This document shows, one piece after another, positions 1-7,795 of a stretch of DNA of 14,634 nucleotides. The notes beneath the pieces are model-generated. The model was given only the letters and a program-made list of their open reading frames with translations. It did no database searches and was not told the DNA's origin. Origin of the DNA: DATKDU01 sp035512595 (GTDB taxonomy: Bacteria > Planctomycetota > Planctomycetia > Pirellulales > Pirellulaceae); the NCBI GenBank assembly GCA_035512595.1, contig DATKDU010000086.1:1-14634 (forward strand), read 5' to 3'. A program made the translations under genes and the position numbers. How positions within the stretch are numbered: position 1 is the stretch's first letter; every line of letters starts with the position of its first letter.

Positions 1-3
1 CCC

Positions 4-28
4 CCTCTGCATTCCGCACTCCGCACTC
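4..28. repeat. Short heptamer repeat (NNTCCGC)
   Basis: Three to four degenerate 7-bp units, CCTCTGC, ATTCCGC, ACTCCGC and a partial ACTC, lie head to tail at the window edge and may continue to the left. It is the smallest of three heptamer arrays in this window. Confidence 0.45.
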
Positions 29-469
29 AAACGACGCTTTTCCCGCTCGCTCCGCCTCGCGCTCGTCGATTCCCATCGGTTCCCATAAGCTGTGGCCCAT
101 GATCGATCTCCTCGTCTGGCTGGTCTTGCCGTGGCGCGCAAGCGCCGCCGCTATCCATAAGACGCCTGGCCAGTGACACCTTTGGTCACTGCCGCTGTCC
201 GCGGCGGCACGGAATTCGCCGCAAGTCCTTATGTGGACAGAAGATTAGAATTGCCAAAAATCCGGCGAATCGGGGAATATCTGAATTCCCTAGTCCAGGG
301 TCGCCGCCGCGGCGCACCCCTGGGAAGATATGCCCCGGCTTGCTAGATTTTCCGGCACCCCAACGGGGTGCGATTCGATGGTGCAGCGGAAGTGGGACGC
401 CGCAAGTTGTCGTGAGGCCATGAAACGTTGCTCCCGGAGCCGCGTCTTGTCAAAATGCTTGGCGGCACC

Positions 470-475
470 GGGAGG
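470..475 (+). promoter_or_regulatory. Shine-Dalgarno site favouring a GTG start
   Basis: GGGAGG lies 9 bases before the in-frame GTG at 485 but 21 bases before the first well-placed ATG at 497. The spacing therefore favours GTG485 as the start of the SUKH gene. Confidence 0.45.
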
Positions 476-484
476 TTGGACCGC

Positions 485-1111
485 GTGGATGACTCCATGT
501 CGCAAAATATTTGGGCTGACCTCGTTGCACAGATGAAGGCGTGCGGTGTCGCGTTCGATGCCGGGCTGACCGATGCGGAGGTCAAGGTTGCCGAAAGTCG
601 CTTCGGGTTCCGATTCCCTCCCGACCTGCGGGCCTTTCTACAGACGGCTCTCCCCTGCGGCGAACGGTATCCGAACTGGCGGTCGGGTGAAGAGTCTGCC
701 TTGCGAGATTGGCTTGATTTGCCACGACAGGGCATTCTGTTCGACATCGAGCACAATGGATTCTGGCTGGAGGAATGGGGGCCACTCCCGGAATCGGCAA
801 GCGACGCGAAGAACGTCGCCAGCGAGTTGATAGCCGCTGCGCCGAAGTTGATTCCGATCTTCATCCACCGCATGATGCCGGATGACCCGCACTTGCCGGG
901 CAACCCTGTGTTCTCGGTTCACCAGACGGACATCATCCACTACGGATTCGATCTGGCGGATTATCTACGCCATGAATTCCACCTTCCTGGCCGTGAGTCC
1001 TGGCCGGAAACCGTCCGTCCGATCCGGTTCTGGGACCTCGACCGTTTTCAAAACGTTCGCTGGGCTGAGGGGCCTTGCGTGTTCGACAACAGCAAGGGGC
1101 TATTGCCCTAG
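485..1111 (+). CDS. SMI1/KNR4 (SUKH superfamily) protein
   Basis: A protein of about 208 residues with the SUKH/SMI1-KNR4 pattern. An N-terminal helix is followed by an 'LTDAEVKVAESRFGFRFPPDLRAFL'-type opening, seen here as LTDAEVKVAESRFGF then FPPDLRAFLQ. A Trp-rich middle (NWR, RDWLDLP, FWLEEWGPLP) leads to the family-typical 'LIPIFIHRMMP' and 'GNPVFSVHQTDIIHYG' segments and a C-terminal LADYLRHEF. Known: SUKH proteins are often immunity proteins in contact-dependent or polymorphic toxin systems, but many bacterial copies stand alone. No toxin is visible nearby, so its role is open. I chose GTG485 on Shine-Dalgarno spacing; ATG497 (MSQNIW) is the alternative and ATG428 is unlikely. It converges with the DUF1549 gene, leaving 41 bases between stop codons. 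Confidence 0.8.
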   Translation: MDDSMSQNIWADLVAQMKACGVAFDAGLTDAEVKVAESRFGFRFPPDLRAFLQTALPCGERYPNWRSGEESALRDWLDLPRQGILFDIEHNGFWLEEWGPLPESASDAKNVASELIAAAPKLIPIFIHRMMPDDPHLPGNPVFSVHQTDIIHYGFDLADYLRHEFHLPGRESWPETVRPIRFWDLDRFQNVRWAEGPCVFDNSKGLLP

Positions 1112-1152
1112 CGGGTATTTGGCATTCACTTCAGTCCAGCGGAATCCGGGTA

Positions 1153-2724
1153 TCAGTGATTCAGCGTAAACTCCGCGCTGTTCACCAGCGCCCAGAGGAT
1201 GTTGCTCCAGGCTTTTTGCTGCTCGCCGGGGGAGGATTTTTCGAGGTGGCCGACGAAGAGGGAGCGCTCGTCATCGGCGGGGAGGCGTGAGAGGGTGGCC
1301 AGGAAGAGCGTTTCAACCCGGTCAGAGTCGGCCAAAAACGGCGCTTCCAGGGCGCCGAGCAGCGGGCTGCGGGCCGGATCGGTGGCCTCCGAGGTTTCGC
1401 CGCCGTTCATGCTGGTCAGGGCCTGCAAGATGCCCGCCTGGTATTCCAGCGGCGAGCGGCCGCCGGCTTCCATCTTGGCGATGAAGGCGATCCGCCGCGG
1501 ATCGAGCAGCGAGCTGGCGACGTTGGCGCCGGGGAACATCGCCTGCGGCTGGCGGTTGAGGACCCGATTCAGCGAATCGTAAAGCTGCTCGGCAGTCAGC
1601 GTCTTGACCGCCATCGAGGCGAACAGCTCCGGCGGCGGCTCCTTGTCGCTCGTCCAGCGGCTGCTGCGCTGGTAGGCGCCGGTATTGGCCAGCGTGCGGT
1701 ACAGCTCGCGGAGGTCGAAGCCGCTTTGAACGAAATACTGCGTCAGCTCCTCGAACAACTCGCCGTGGCTGGCCGCATTGTGCGGGCCGATGTCATCGAC
1801 CGGTTCGACCAGGCCGCGGCCGAACAGGTGGTGCCACGCGCGGTTGACGCCGGCCCGCGGCAGATACGGGTTGTCGCGCGACGCCATCCAGATCGCCAGT
1901 TGCTCGCGGCGCGTTCCCAGCTCGTCTTCGCCGGGGGAAATGCCGCCGGGGAACTTGGGGAGGACGACCGTTTCGGTATCGGGAAGCTTCACTTCCCCTT
2001 CATCGCGGTCCATGATCCGCCGGACCATTTGCAGCGGCTGGCCGCCCTCCGGCTGCGTCAGGCGGGCGAAGAATGCCGCGTAGCCCCAGAAGTCGTTCTG
2101 TTTCCAGGTGCTGTCGAAGGGGTGGTCATGGCACTGGGCACATTCGATCTGCAGGCCGAGGAAAATACGGGCCGTGCTGGCGGCCAGTTTTTCCGGATCC
2201 AGGTCGAGCGAGGTGTAGTAGAGGGCCGGGCCGAGCTCATTGCCGTCGGTGGCCACGAGCAGGTCGGAGACCAGGTTGTCGTAGCGGAGGTTTTCGACGA
2301 ACCGCTGCCGCAGCCAGTTTTGGACGCCGACGACGTTGTTGATCTGCTCGAGATTGAGATCCCCCGGCAGCAGTGTGTTTCGCCAGGTGTTGGCCAGGTG
2401 GGTCGCGTGGGCGGGCGATTCGAGCAGCGAATCGATCAGCCGGGTTCGCTTGTCCGGCCGCACGTCGGCCAGGAAGGCCCGCACTTCCGCCACCCGCGGC
2501 ACCACGCCGGTCAGGTCGAGGTAGACGCGGCGGAGAAACTCGGCGTCGTCCGATCGCGGGGCCGGTTCCATACCGGCCAATTGGAGCTTTTCCGCAATTC
2601 GCGCGTCGATCTGGCGGATCATGGCGGCCCGGGCCGCGACCGGATCGGCCGGTTCATTCTCGGCAGCCGGGCAGAGCCCGGACACGAACAACAGCCCCAG
2701 CGACATCGTTATGCGGAGTAGCAT
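1153..2724 (-). CDS. Secreted DUF1549/DUF1553 domain protein
   Basis: A 523-residue protein of the planctomycete DUF1549 (PSCyt2) plus DUF1553 (PSD1) architecture. The N-terminus (MLLRITMSLGLLFVSGLCPA) is a clear Sec signal peptide, so it acts outside the cytoplasm. DUF1549 hallmarks include 'DDAEFLRRVYLDLTGVVP' and, at residues 195-199, CAQCH followed by DHPFD, a cytochrome c-like CXXCH that could bind haem or a metal. The C-terminal half has 'PYLPRAGVNRAWHHLFGRGLVEPVDD' features typical of DUF1553. The start is fixed by GGAGGT (2729-2734) four bases upstream; a longer frame to 2787 is unlikely to be translated. It is short for the family, which often adds an N-terminal cytochrome domain, and the usual DUF1501 partner is not beside it. 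The biochemical function is unknown; a link to polysaccharide breakdown in planctomycetes has been proposed. Confidence 0.9.
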   Translation of the reverse strand: MLLRITMSLGLLFVSGLCPAAENEPADPVAARAAMIRQIDARIAEKLQLAGMEPAPRSDDAEFLRRVYLDLTGVVPRVAEVRAFLADVRPDKRTRLIDSLLESPAHATHLANTWRNTLLPGDLNLEQINNVVGVQNWLRQRFVENLRYDNLVSDLLVATDGNELGPALYYTSLDLDPEKLAASTARIFLGLQIECAQCHDHPFDSTWKQNDFWGYAAFFARLTQPEGGQPLQMVRRIMDRDEGEVKLPDTETVVLPKFPGGISPGEDELGTRREQLAIWMASRDNPYLPRAGVNRAWHHLFGRGLVEPVDDIGPHNAASHGELFEELTQYFVQSGFDLRELYRTLANTGAYQRSSRWTSDKEPPPELFASMAVKTLTAEQLYDSLNRVLNRQPQAMFPGANVASSLLDPRRIAFIAKMEAGGRSPLEYQAGILQALTSMNGGETSEATDPARSPLLGALEAPFLADSDRVETLFLATLSRLPADDERSLFVGHLEKSSPGEQQKAWSNILWALVNSAEFTLNH

Positions 2725-2802
2725 GGAAACCTCCGTGGGCAAGACAAGGCGTCTGTCATTGTAGCGGCGATATTGGGAAGAACGCAAACCGAAGAAAGGT
2801 AG

Positions 2803-2839
2803 GGCGGGTCAAGCTCGCCTCGGCGAGCGCCGACCCGCC
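2803..2839. repeat. Long intergenic hairpin (GGCGGGTC/GACCCGCC)
   Basis: The outer arms GGCGGGTC (2803-2810) and GACCCGCC (2832-2839) enclose the inner arms GCTCGCC (2813-2819) and GGCGAGC (2822-2828) around a TC loop, with a small AA/GCC internal mismatch. It lies between the divergent DUF1549 and asnB genes and no T-run follows it. It looks like a dispersed palindromic element rather than a terminator. Confidence 0.6.
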
Positions 2840-2858
2840 GTAATTCGTAGCGTATTGT

Positions 2859-2897
2859 GGTGGGTCGGCGCGTCGCTACCGCCCCGCTGGACCCACC
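2859..2897. repeat. Second intergenic palindrome (GGTGGGTC/GACCCACC)
   Basis: Eight-base arms GGTGGGTC (2859-2866) and GACCCACC (2890-2897) flank a 23-base GC-rich centre. The GGGTC/GACCC arm sequence is shared with the hairpin 20 bases to its left, suggesting related palindromic elements placed side by side. Confidence 0.5.
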
Positions 2898-2963
2898 TGA
2901 CGGCCTGCTCCACGCCCACATCCGTCTGTCCCTCGCTGGTACTTCGGGTTAGTGTGACACTAC

Positions 2964-2998
2964 TGAACCCTGAACCCTGAACCCTGAACCCTGAACCC
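2964..2998. repeat. Perfect tandem heptamer (TGAACCC) x5
   Basis: Five uninterrupted copies of TGAACCC end four bases before the asnB start codon. The array fills the place where a Shine-Dalgarno site would be expected. Such arrays can change copy number by slipped-strand replication. Confidence 0.95.
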
Positions 2999-3002
2999 TT
3001 GC

Positions 3003-4952
3003 ATGTGCGGCATTACCGGCGCGATCTGGACCGACCCTGACCGGGCTATCGATGCGCAGGTCTTGGCCCGCATGACCGAGGTTCTCCGGCACCGCGGCCC
3101 CGACGACGACGGCACGCTCCGCGACGATTTTCGATTGCGACCGCCGTACGAGGCGATGCCCGGCATTGCCCTGGGCTTTCGCCGCCTGTCGATCATCGAC
3201 CTGTCGGGCGGGCACCAGCCGATGGCCAACGAGGACGAAAGCGTCTGGCTCGTCTTCAACGGCGAAATCTACAACTACCCGTTCCTGCGGCGGCGGCTGG
3301 AAGGGGCCGGCCACAAATTCCGCACCGATAGCGACACCGAGTGCATCGTCCATCTCTATGAAGACGAAGGACCGGCCTGTTTTTCCCACCTCAACGGCAT
3401 GTTTGCCGTCGCCATCTGGGACTCACGGCAGCGGCGGCTGGTTCTGGGGCGGGACCGGCTGGGGAAAAAGCCGCTGGTCTTCCGCAGTGAACCAGGGCGG
3501 CTCACCTTCGCCAGCGAGCTGAAGAGCCTGCTCGAGGTGCCGGGAATGCCGCGCCAGGTCGATCCGGCGGCCATCGACGAGTACCTGACCTACCAGTACA
3601 TCCCGCACCCTCACACGATTCTCAAGGGCTATCGCAAGCTGCCGCCGGGGCACTATGCGACCTGGTGCGATGGCGAGCTGACCGTGAAACCGTACTGGGA
3701 GCCGGACTTTGGCTACGAAGCGCCCCTCAGCGAACCCGACGCCTGCCAGCGATTGAGCGAGCTGTTCGAGTCGGCCGTGACAATGCGGATGCGGAGCGAT
3801 GTGCCGCTGGGGGCGTTTCTCTCCGGCGGCGTCGATTCGTCGCTGGTCGCGGCCGTGATGCAGAAGAACGCCAGCGAGCCGGTCAAGACGTTCAGCATCG
3901 GATTTTCGGTCAAGGAATACGACGAAACGAAGTACGCCCGGCTGGTGGCCAACCACCTCAAGACCGACCATCACGAGCTGACCGTCACGCCGGACGCGCT
4001 GGCCATCCTGGACAAGCTCTGCTGGCATTACGACGAGCCCTTTGCCGACGCCTCGGCCATCCCGACGTGGTACGTCTCGGAGATGACCCGCGAGCACGTG
4101 ACGGTCGCCCTCTCCGGCGACGGCGGCGACGAACTGTTTCTCGGCTACCCGCGCTATCGGGCGGTCGCGGTCGCCGGCTGGTTCGACCACGTCTCGCCCC
4201 TCAAGTCGCTGTTCGGCGCCCCCATCTGGCAGAGACTCCCCGCCTCCTCGCGGCAGAAGTCGCGGCTGCGGCAGTTCAAGCGATTCTGCGAAGCGATCGG
4301 CCGCTCGCCGATCCGCCGGTTCTACGAGTGGACGAGCATCTTCAACGAAATCCGCCGGGCGGAGCTGTACAGCGACGAATTCCTCGCCACACTGCCGAAC
4401 TCCGACCCGTTTCACTTCGTCGAATCGGCTTGGAACCGGGCCAAGGGGCGCGACGCAGTGACTGCCGCCGGCATTACGGACCTCGTGACCTATCTGCCGT
4501 GCGACCTGATGACCAAGGTGGACATCGCCTCGATGGCCCACTCGCTGGAGGTTCGCAACCCGTTCCTCGACTTCCGCGTCGTCGAGCTGGCGGCCTCGCT
4601 GCCACTGCACCTCAAGTATCGCCGCGGCCGCGGCAAGCGGATCCTCCAGGCGGCATTCAAGGACCTGTTGCCGCGGGAAATCTTCACGCGGCGGAAGATG
4701 GGCTTCAGCGTGCCGCTGGATCACTGGTTCCGGCACGAGCTGAAAGAGCTGGTCCACGACACGCTGCTCTCCCCGTCGGCCCACTGCCGGCAATTCTTCC
4801 GCCGCGAGGCGCTCGAAAGACTCGTCCACGACCACGAGCAGCACGTCTTCGACCACAGCGCCCGGCTGTGGGCGCTGGTGATGCTGGAGAAGTGGCTGCG
4901 GACGTGGGGCGCGGCGTGCCCAGCAGGTACTCTGTTGGTAGAAACGACGTAG
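3003..4952 (+). CDS. asnB: Asparagine synthetase, glutamine-hydrolysing (AsnB-type)
   Basis: A 649-residue cytoplasmic amidotransferase that transfers glutamine-derived ammonia to a carboxylate, normally aspartate, with ATP. The start is fixed because the protein begins MCGITG, with Cys2 as the glutaminase nucleophile once Met is removed. The class II glutaminase domain (about 1-210) carries RHRGPD, LSIIDLSGGHQPM, NGEIYN and DSDTE. The synthetase domain has the ATP pyrophosphatase loop SGGVDSS (residues 274-280), SGDGGDELF (from residue 371) and EVRNPFLD. The length exceeds the roughly 550 of E. coli AsnB and fits the long bacterial group, some of which work in exopolysaccharide or peptidoglycan amidation; no such neighbours are seen, so asparagine synthesis is the default reading. 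No Shine-Dalgarno is visible: a TGAACCC array abuts the start. The DUF4303 gene follows after 28 bases. Confidence 0.95.
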   Translation: MCGITGAIWTDPDRAIDAQVLARMTEVLRHRGPDDDGTLRDDFRLRPPYEAMPGIALGFRRLSIIDLSGGHQPMANEDESVWLVFNGEIYNYPFLRRRLEGAGHKFRTDSDTECIVHLYEDEGPACFSHLNGMFAVAIWDSRQRRLVLGRDRLGKKPLVFRSEPGRLTFASELKSLLEVPGMPRQVDPAAIDEYLTYQYIPHPHTILKGYRKLPPGHYATWCDGELTVKPYWEPDFGYEAPLSEPDACQRLSELFESAVTMRMRSDVPLGAFLSGGVDSSLVAAVMQKNASEPVKTFSIGFSVKEYDETKYARLVANHLKTDHHELTVTPDALAILDKLCWHYDEPFADASAIPTWYVSEMTREHVTVALSGDGGDELFLGYPRYRAVAVAGWFDHVSPLKSLFGAPIWQRLPASSRQKSRLRQFKRFCEAIGRSPIRRFYEWTSIFNEIRRAELYSDEFLATLPNSDPFHFVESAWNRAKGRDAVTAAGITDLVTYLPCDLMTKVDIASMAHSLEVRNPFLDFRVVELAASLPLHLKYRRGRGKRILQAAFKDLLPREIFTRRKMGFSVPLDHWFRHELKELVHDTLLSPSAHCRQFFRREALERLVHDHEQHVFDHSARLWALVMLEKWLRTWGAACPAGTLLVETT

Positions 4953-4980
4953 CGGGCGCGCAAGCCCACATTGGATCACT

Positions 4981-5595
4981 ATGTCTGCTTCACTTGATTC
5001 CTATCGCGATGTCCTGGCCGAACTTAAACAAACGGCGATTGCATTTCTTCGGCAATTGAAAGCTCTCTCGCCGCAAGAGACGCCGTACGCAATGTTATTT
5101 GAGATAAGCGATCAGAGTCCCGGAGCATGGGCCATCGGCGCTACCGAGGAGTCCCTGGCGCGATTAGCTGCCAGGTATGCCAGGAAAGGATACCGAGCGC
5201 GCCAGGGTGATGATCTTGAACAGCTTCGGATCGGGCTGCGTTGGGATGCACCCGGCGACGATATGGACGGCTGGTATTGGGGTGACGACTCAAATGATCG
5301 CCGCCTAAATGGGATGCTGCTGCAACGATTTACCCAAATGTACGCCGCGGACGAGAGTGGATATGAGCTCGTCCAGCGACTGTGCCTCTCGGCACTTGGC
5401 GAGATTGACCGTGAGGGTTGGCTCGGACGGGAAAGGGAGCGCGAGCAAATCGTTTTGGGCATCTCGAACGTAGATCACGACTTCAGCCACTTCCTAGGGG
5501 CGATATCTGAAGTCAATCCGCCGTCTGTGATCGAGCGACTTCGTAGCCAACTAGTCCAAGCGGATCAAGTTTGGGACGATATCGCGCGGCCTTAG
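4981..5595 (+). CDS. DUF4303-like protein
   Basis: A soluble protein of 204 residues without signal peptide or membrane segment. Its layout fits DUF4303: an N-terminal helix, a short 'YAMLFEISD' strand, 'TEESLARLAARYARKGY', then RWDAPGDDMDGWYWG, and a C-terminal part with ALGEIDREGWLG followed by a Glu/Arg-rich 'REREREQIVLGISNVDHD' region and NPPSVIERL. The assignment is from recognised pattern, not a search. DUF4303 genes are often found among immunity-type genes of polymorphic toxin loci, but none of that context is present here. Its ATG follows the asnB stop by 28 bases, so co-transcription with asnB is possible. Codon use is less GC-biased than asnB, hinting at a different history. No strong Shine-Dalgarno precedes it. 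Confidence 0.65.
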   Translation: MSASLDSYRDVLAELKQTAIAFLRQLKALSPQETPYAMLFEISDQSPGAWAIGATEESLARLAARYARKGYRARQGDDLEQLRIGLRWDAPGDDMDGWYWGDDSNDRRLNGMLLQRFTQMYAADESGYELVQRLCLSALGEIDREGWLGREREREQIVLGISNVDHDFSHFLGAISEVNPPSVIERLRSQLVQADQVWDDIARP

Positions 5596-5734
5596 TTGAA
5601 CCGGTTTGCCCGAAATCCAAAGCCGCATGTGTCGCGAGCGCGCATCAAAAGAAACCGACGGCCCGCCCACCACTTTGGTTGCGCCTTCCTTCGAGCAGCA
5701 GCATCCTGGTGTTCTTGCTTTCTCCCAGCCGCTA

Positions 5735-5763
5735 TTACCGCGCTCCAAGCAAGTAGCTAGAAT
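5735..5763 (+). promoter_or_regulatory. Weak candidate promoter for glgC
   Basis: TAGAAT (5758-5763) is a fair -10 match, with TTACCG (5735-5740) 17 bases upstream as a poor -35. It lies 71 bases before the glgC ATG in an otherwise empty 227-base gap. The assignment rests mainly on the -10 and the spacing. Confidence 0.22.
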
Positions 5764-5834
5764 GACCGAGACGCGAGAATCGCAGGGTTAGCACCACAAG
5801 AAACATTCCCCCCAGGAGCGAATTGGGCGGCACC

Positions 5835-7082
5835 ATGAGAGACACCTTGGCGGTTATTCTGGCCGGCGGGAAGGGTTCGCGGCTGGAGCCTCTGACGCGC
5901 GACCGGGCCAAGCCGGCGGTCCCCTTCGGCGGACTGTACCGCATCATCGACTTCACTCTCTCCAACTGCCTCAACAGCGATATCCGCCGCATCCTCCTGC
6001 TGACGCAGTACAAGGCGATCAGCCTCGACCGGCACATCAACATCGCCTGGCGGGATTACTTCAAGCACGATCTTGGCGAGTTCGTGGACGTCGTGCCGCC
6101 CCAGCAGCGGATCGACGAGCAGTGGTACCAGGGGACGGCCGATGCCGTCTACCAGAACATCTACGTGATCGAGAAGGAACGGCCGGAGTACGTGCTGATC
6201 CTGGCCGGGGACCACATCTACAAGATGAACTACAAGGAGATGATCGAGTACCACAAGGCGACCGGGGCCGACTTGACCGTCGGGGCGCTGCGGGTCACTC
6301 CCCAGGAGGCGACGCAGTTCGGCGTGATGGAGGTGGACGAGAGCCAGCGGATCGTCGGCTTCGAGGAGAAGGTCCCCCACCCCAAGACGATCCCCGGCGA
6401 CCCCGACCACTGCCTGGGCTCGATGGGGATTTACGTTTCCAGCGCCCGCTTCCTGTTCGAGCAGCTCTGTGCCGACGCCAACATTCCCACCAGCCAGCAC
6501 GACTTCGGGCGGAACATCATCCCCGCGCTGATCGACAAGTTCAAAATTCAGGCCTTTCCCTTCCGGGATGAGAACCGCAAGAGCGACGCCTATTGGCGCG
6601 ACGTGGGGACGCTGGACGCCTACTACGAAGCGAACATGGACCTGATCAGCGTCGATCCGCTCTTGAACATGTACGACGAATCCTGGCCCATCCGCACGTT
6701 CCAGCCCAACCTGCCCCCCCCCAAATTCGTCTTCGGCAGTCGCGGGGAAGGAGACGTGGGGCGCGTCGGCCACGCGATCGACAGCATCGTTTGTGCCGGG
6801 ACGATCGTCTCCGGCGGCCTCGTCGAGCGGTGCATCCTGGGGCCGCGGGTGCGGGTCAACAGCTTCGCCCACGTGGAGGATTCGATCCTCTTTGAAGGGG
6901 TCGAAGTCGGCCGGCACGCCAAAATCCGCCGGGCGATCATCGACAAGGGGGTCATTATCCCCCCCGACGTGCAGATCGGCTACGACCTGGACCTCGACCG
7001 CCGCCGCGGCCTGGCCGTCAGTGAAAGCGGGCTGGTGGCCATCGCCCGATCCGATGGGATCGAGCATTTTTTGGAGACGTGA
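5835..7082 (+). CDS. glgC: Glucose-1-phosphate adenylyltransferase (ADP-glucose pyrophosphorylase)
   Basis: A 415-residue enzyme making ADP-glucose from glucose-1-phosphate and ATP, the committed step of bacterial glycogen synthesis. The N-terminal nucleotidyltransferase domain has the signature LAVILAGGKGSRLEPLT, then RAKPAVPFGG, YRIIDFTLSNC and TQYK; further on come WYQGTADAV, LAGDHIYKMNY with the metal-binding Asp, GFEEK with the substrate-binding Lys, and YWRDVGTLDAYYEANMDL. The C-terminal part (about 310-400) is a left-handed beta-helix of hexapeptide-like repeats. The length is close to E. coli GlgC (431). I chose ATG5835; a TTG at 5823, four bases after AGGAG (5814-5818), is a real alternative adding four residues. 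No other glg gene is nearby, so the glycogen pathway is scattered. Confidence 0.96.
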   Translation: MRDTLAVILAGGKGSRLEPLTRDRAKPAVPFGGLYRIIDFTLSNCLNSDIRRILLLTQYKAISLDRHINIAWRDYFKHDLGEFVDVVPPQQRIDEQWYQGTADAVYQNIYVIEKERPEYVLILAGDHIYKMNYKEMIEYHKATGADLTVGALRVTPQEATQFGVMEVDESQRIVGFEEKVPHPKTIPGDPDHCLGSMGIYVSSARFLFEQLCADANIPTSQHDFGRNIIPALIDKFKIQAFPFRDENRKSDAYWRDVGTLDAYYEANMDLISVDPLLNMYDESWPIRTFQPNLPPPKFVFGSRGEGDVGRVGHAIDSIVCAGTIVSGGLVERCILGPRVRVNSFAHVEDSILFEGVEVGRHAKIRRAIIDKGVIIPPDVQIGYDLDLDRRRGLAVSESGLVAIARSDGIEHFLET

Positions 7083-7165
7083 TCGAAAACTAGCGGCCAG
7101 GACGATCGCTGCATGTCGGCGATTCCAAGCGTTGCGGCTTTCCGGCCCAGGTGCGGAACACAGCT

Positions 7166-7699
7166 ATGCCTGCCATGTACGAGATTCGCTGGCTTCCCGA
7201 TGGCCCAATCGAGGCATTCGCCGGCTCGCGCGGCAATTACTACGAATTGTCAGCGTCGGAACACCTTGATCTGGATTCTGTCCCGGTATGGTGCAATCGC
7301 TGCGCGACGATCACGCATGGCGAACATCTCTCGACGCTGGACGAAATCGATGACCAGATCCGCGACTTGAACGACCCGACGTCGGCAGCGTATCGCAGGA
7401 CTCGCCACGGCATGCTGGATGATATCACTGGAAAAGGCGAAGAGTTCCTTCAAAAAAGACTGGCGAAACTGGAGCTGCGCAGACGTTGGCGACAGTCACG
7501 AAGGTCACCGCCAAAGTGTATCCGCTGTGGATCGACGGAAATCGTCGAGCTTCCGATCGGTAAAGCGGTCCCCAATCCGTTCGGCGACGGCGAGATTCAA
7601 GTTGAGTGCGTTGGAATGTGCAGCACGGTTTTCAACGAATGCCCCCGAAGGAGACCGCATCCCCAGGGATTCAAGCCCGACCTATTGGTCTCATCCTGA
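7166..7699 (+). CDS. Uncharacterised protein with two CxxC pairs
   Basis: I do not recognise this family. From ATG7166 it is 177 residues and soluble. The N-terminal third (YEIRWLPDGPIEAF, NYYEL) looks like a small beta-rich segment. Cys43 and Cys46 form WCNRC; a charged helix covers about residues 85-113; Cys118 and Cys121 form KCIRCGSTEI, a zinc-ribbon knuckle; Cys148 and Cys152 follow at ECVGMC. Two widely separated knuckles plus the last pair suggest one or two structural zinc sites. ATG7175 and GTG7151 are other possible starts, and no strong Shine-Dalgarno decides between them. It follows glgC by 83 bases on the same strand and could be read through from it. Function cannot be inferred; RNA, DNA or protein binding would all be compatible with a zinc ribbon. 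Confidence 0.7.
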   Translation: MPAMYEIRWLPDGPIEAFAGSRGNYYELSASEHLDLDSVPVWCNRCATITHGEHLSTLDEIDDQIRDLNDPTSAAYRRTRHGMLDDITGKGEEFLQKRLAKLELRRRWRQSRRSPPKCIRCGSTEIVELPIGKAVPNPFGDGEIQVECVGMCSTVFNECPRRRPHPQGFKPDLLVSS

Positions 7700-7795
7700 G
7701 TTGCAACGGCTGCGGCGGCACTCCACGTCGTGAGTGGCTAGAAACGAACGAAAATCCTGTCATACCAGGACGCGTACAAGCGGAAGCAAAATATG

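Larger units (their letters stand above)
1..484. other. Gene-free left edge with short repeats
   Basis: I see no convincing gene here. The first 30 bases hold a 7-bp-period run (CCTCTGC, ATTCCGC, ACTCCGC, ACTC at 4-28). A 7-bp inverted repeat, CAGTGAC at 171-177 and GTCACTG at 185-191, makes a small hairpin without a following T-run, so it is a poor terminator candidate. Open frames across 290-505 on both strands show no family resemblance and look like chance. The region probably contains the promoter of the SUKH gene that follows, but no clear -35/-10 pair was found. Confidence 0.5.

Noticed and set aside
171..206. Small hairpins as a terminator
   Set aside because: No T-run on either strand and no gene visible immediately before them.
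1726..2721. Plus-strand open frame opposite the DUF1549 gene
   Set aside because: No domain, no ribosome site, and the composition is typical of an antisense shadow.
2803..2998. CRISPR-like array
   Set aside because: The repeats are 7-base tandems and single palindromes, with no spacers, no repeat of CRISPR length and no cas gene.
2949..3389. Minus-strand frame reading RVQGSGFRVQGS near its end
   Set aside because: That peptide pattern is only the translation of the TGAACCC array; the rest is antisense to asnB.
3423..4979. Long minus-strand open frame opposite asnB
   Set aside because: Shadow of a high-GC gene with all its catalytic motifs intact on the plus strand; no recognisable domain or start signal.
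5757..7067. Long minus-strand open frame opposite glgC
   Set aside because: Shadow frame with a low-complexity Val/Asp/Gly/His composition; glgC is unambiguous.
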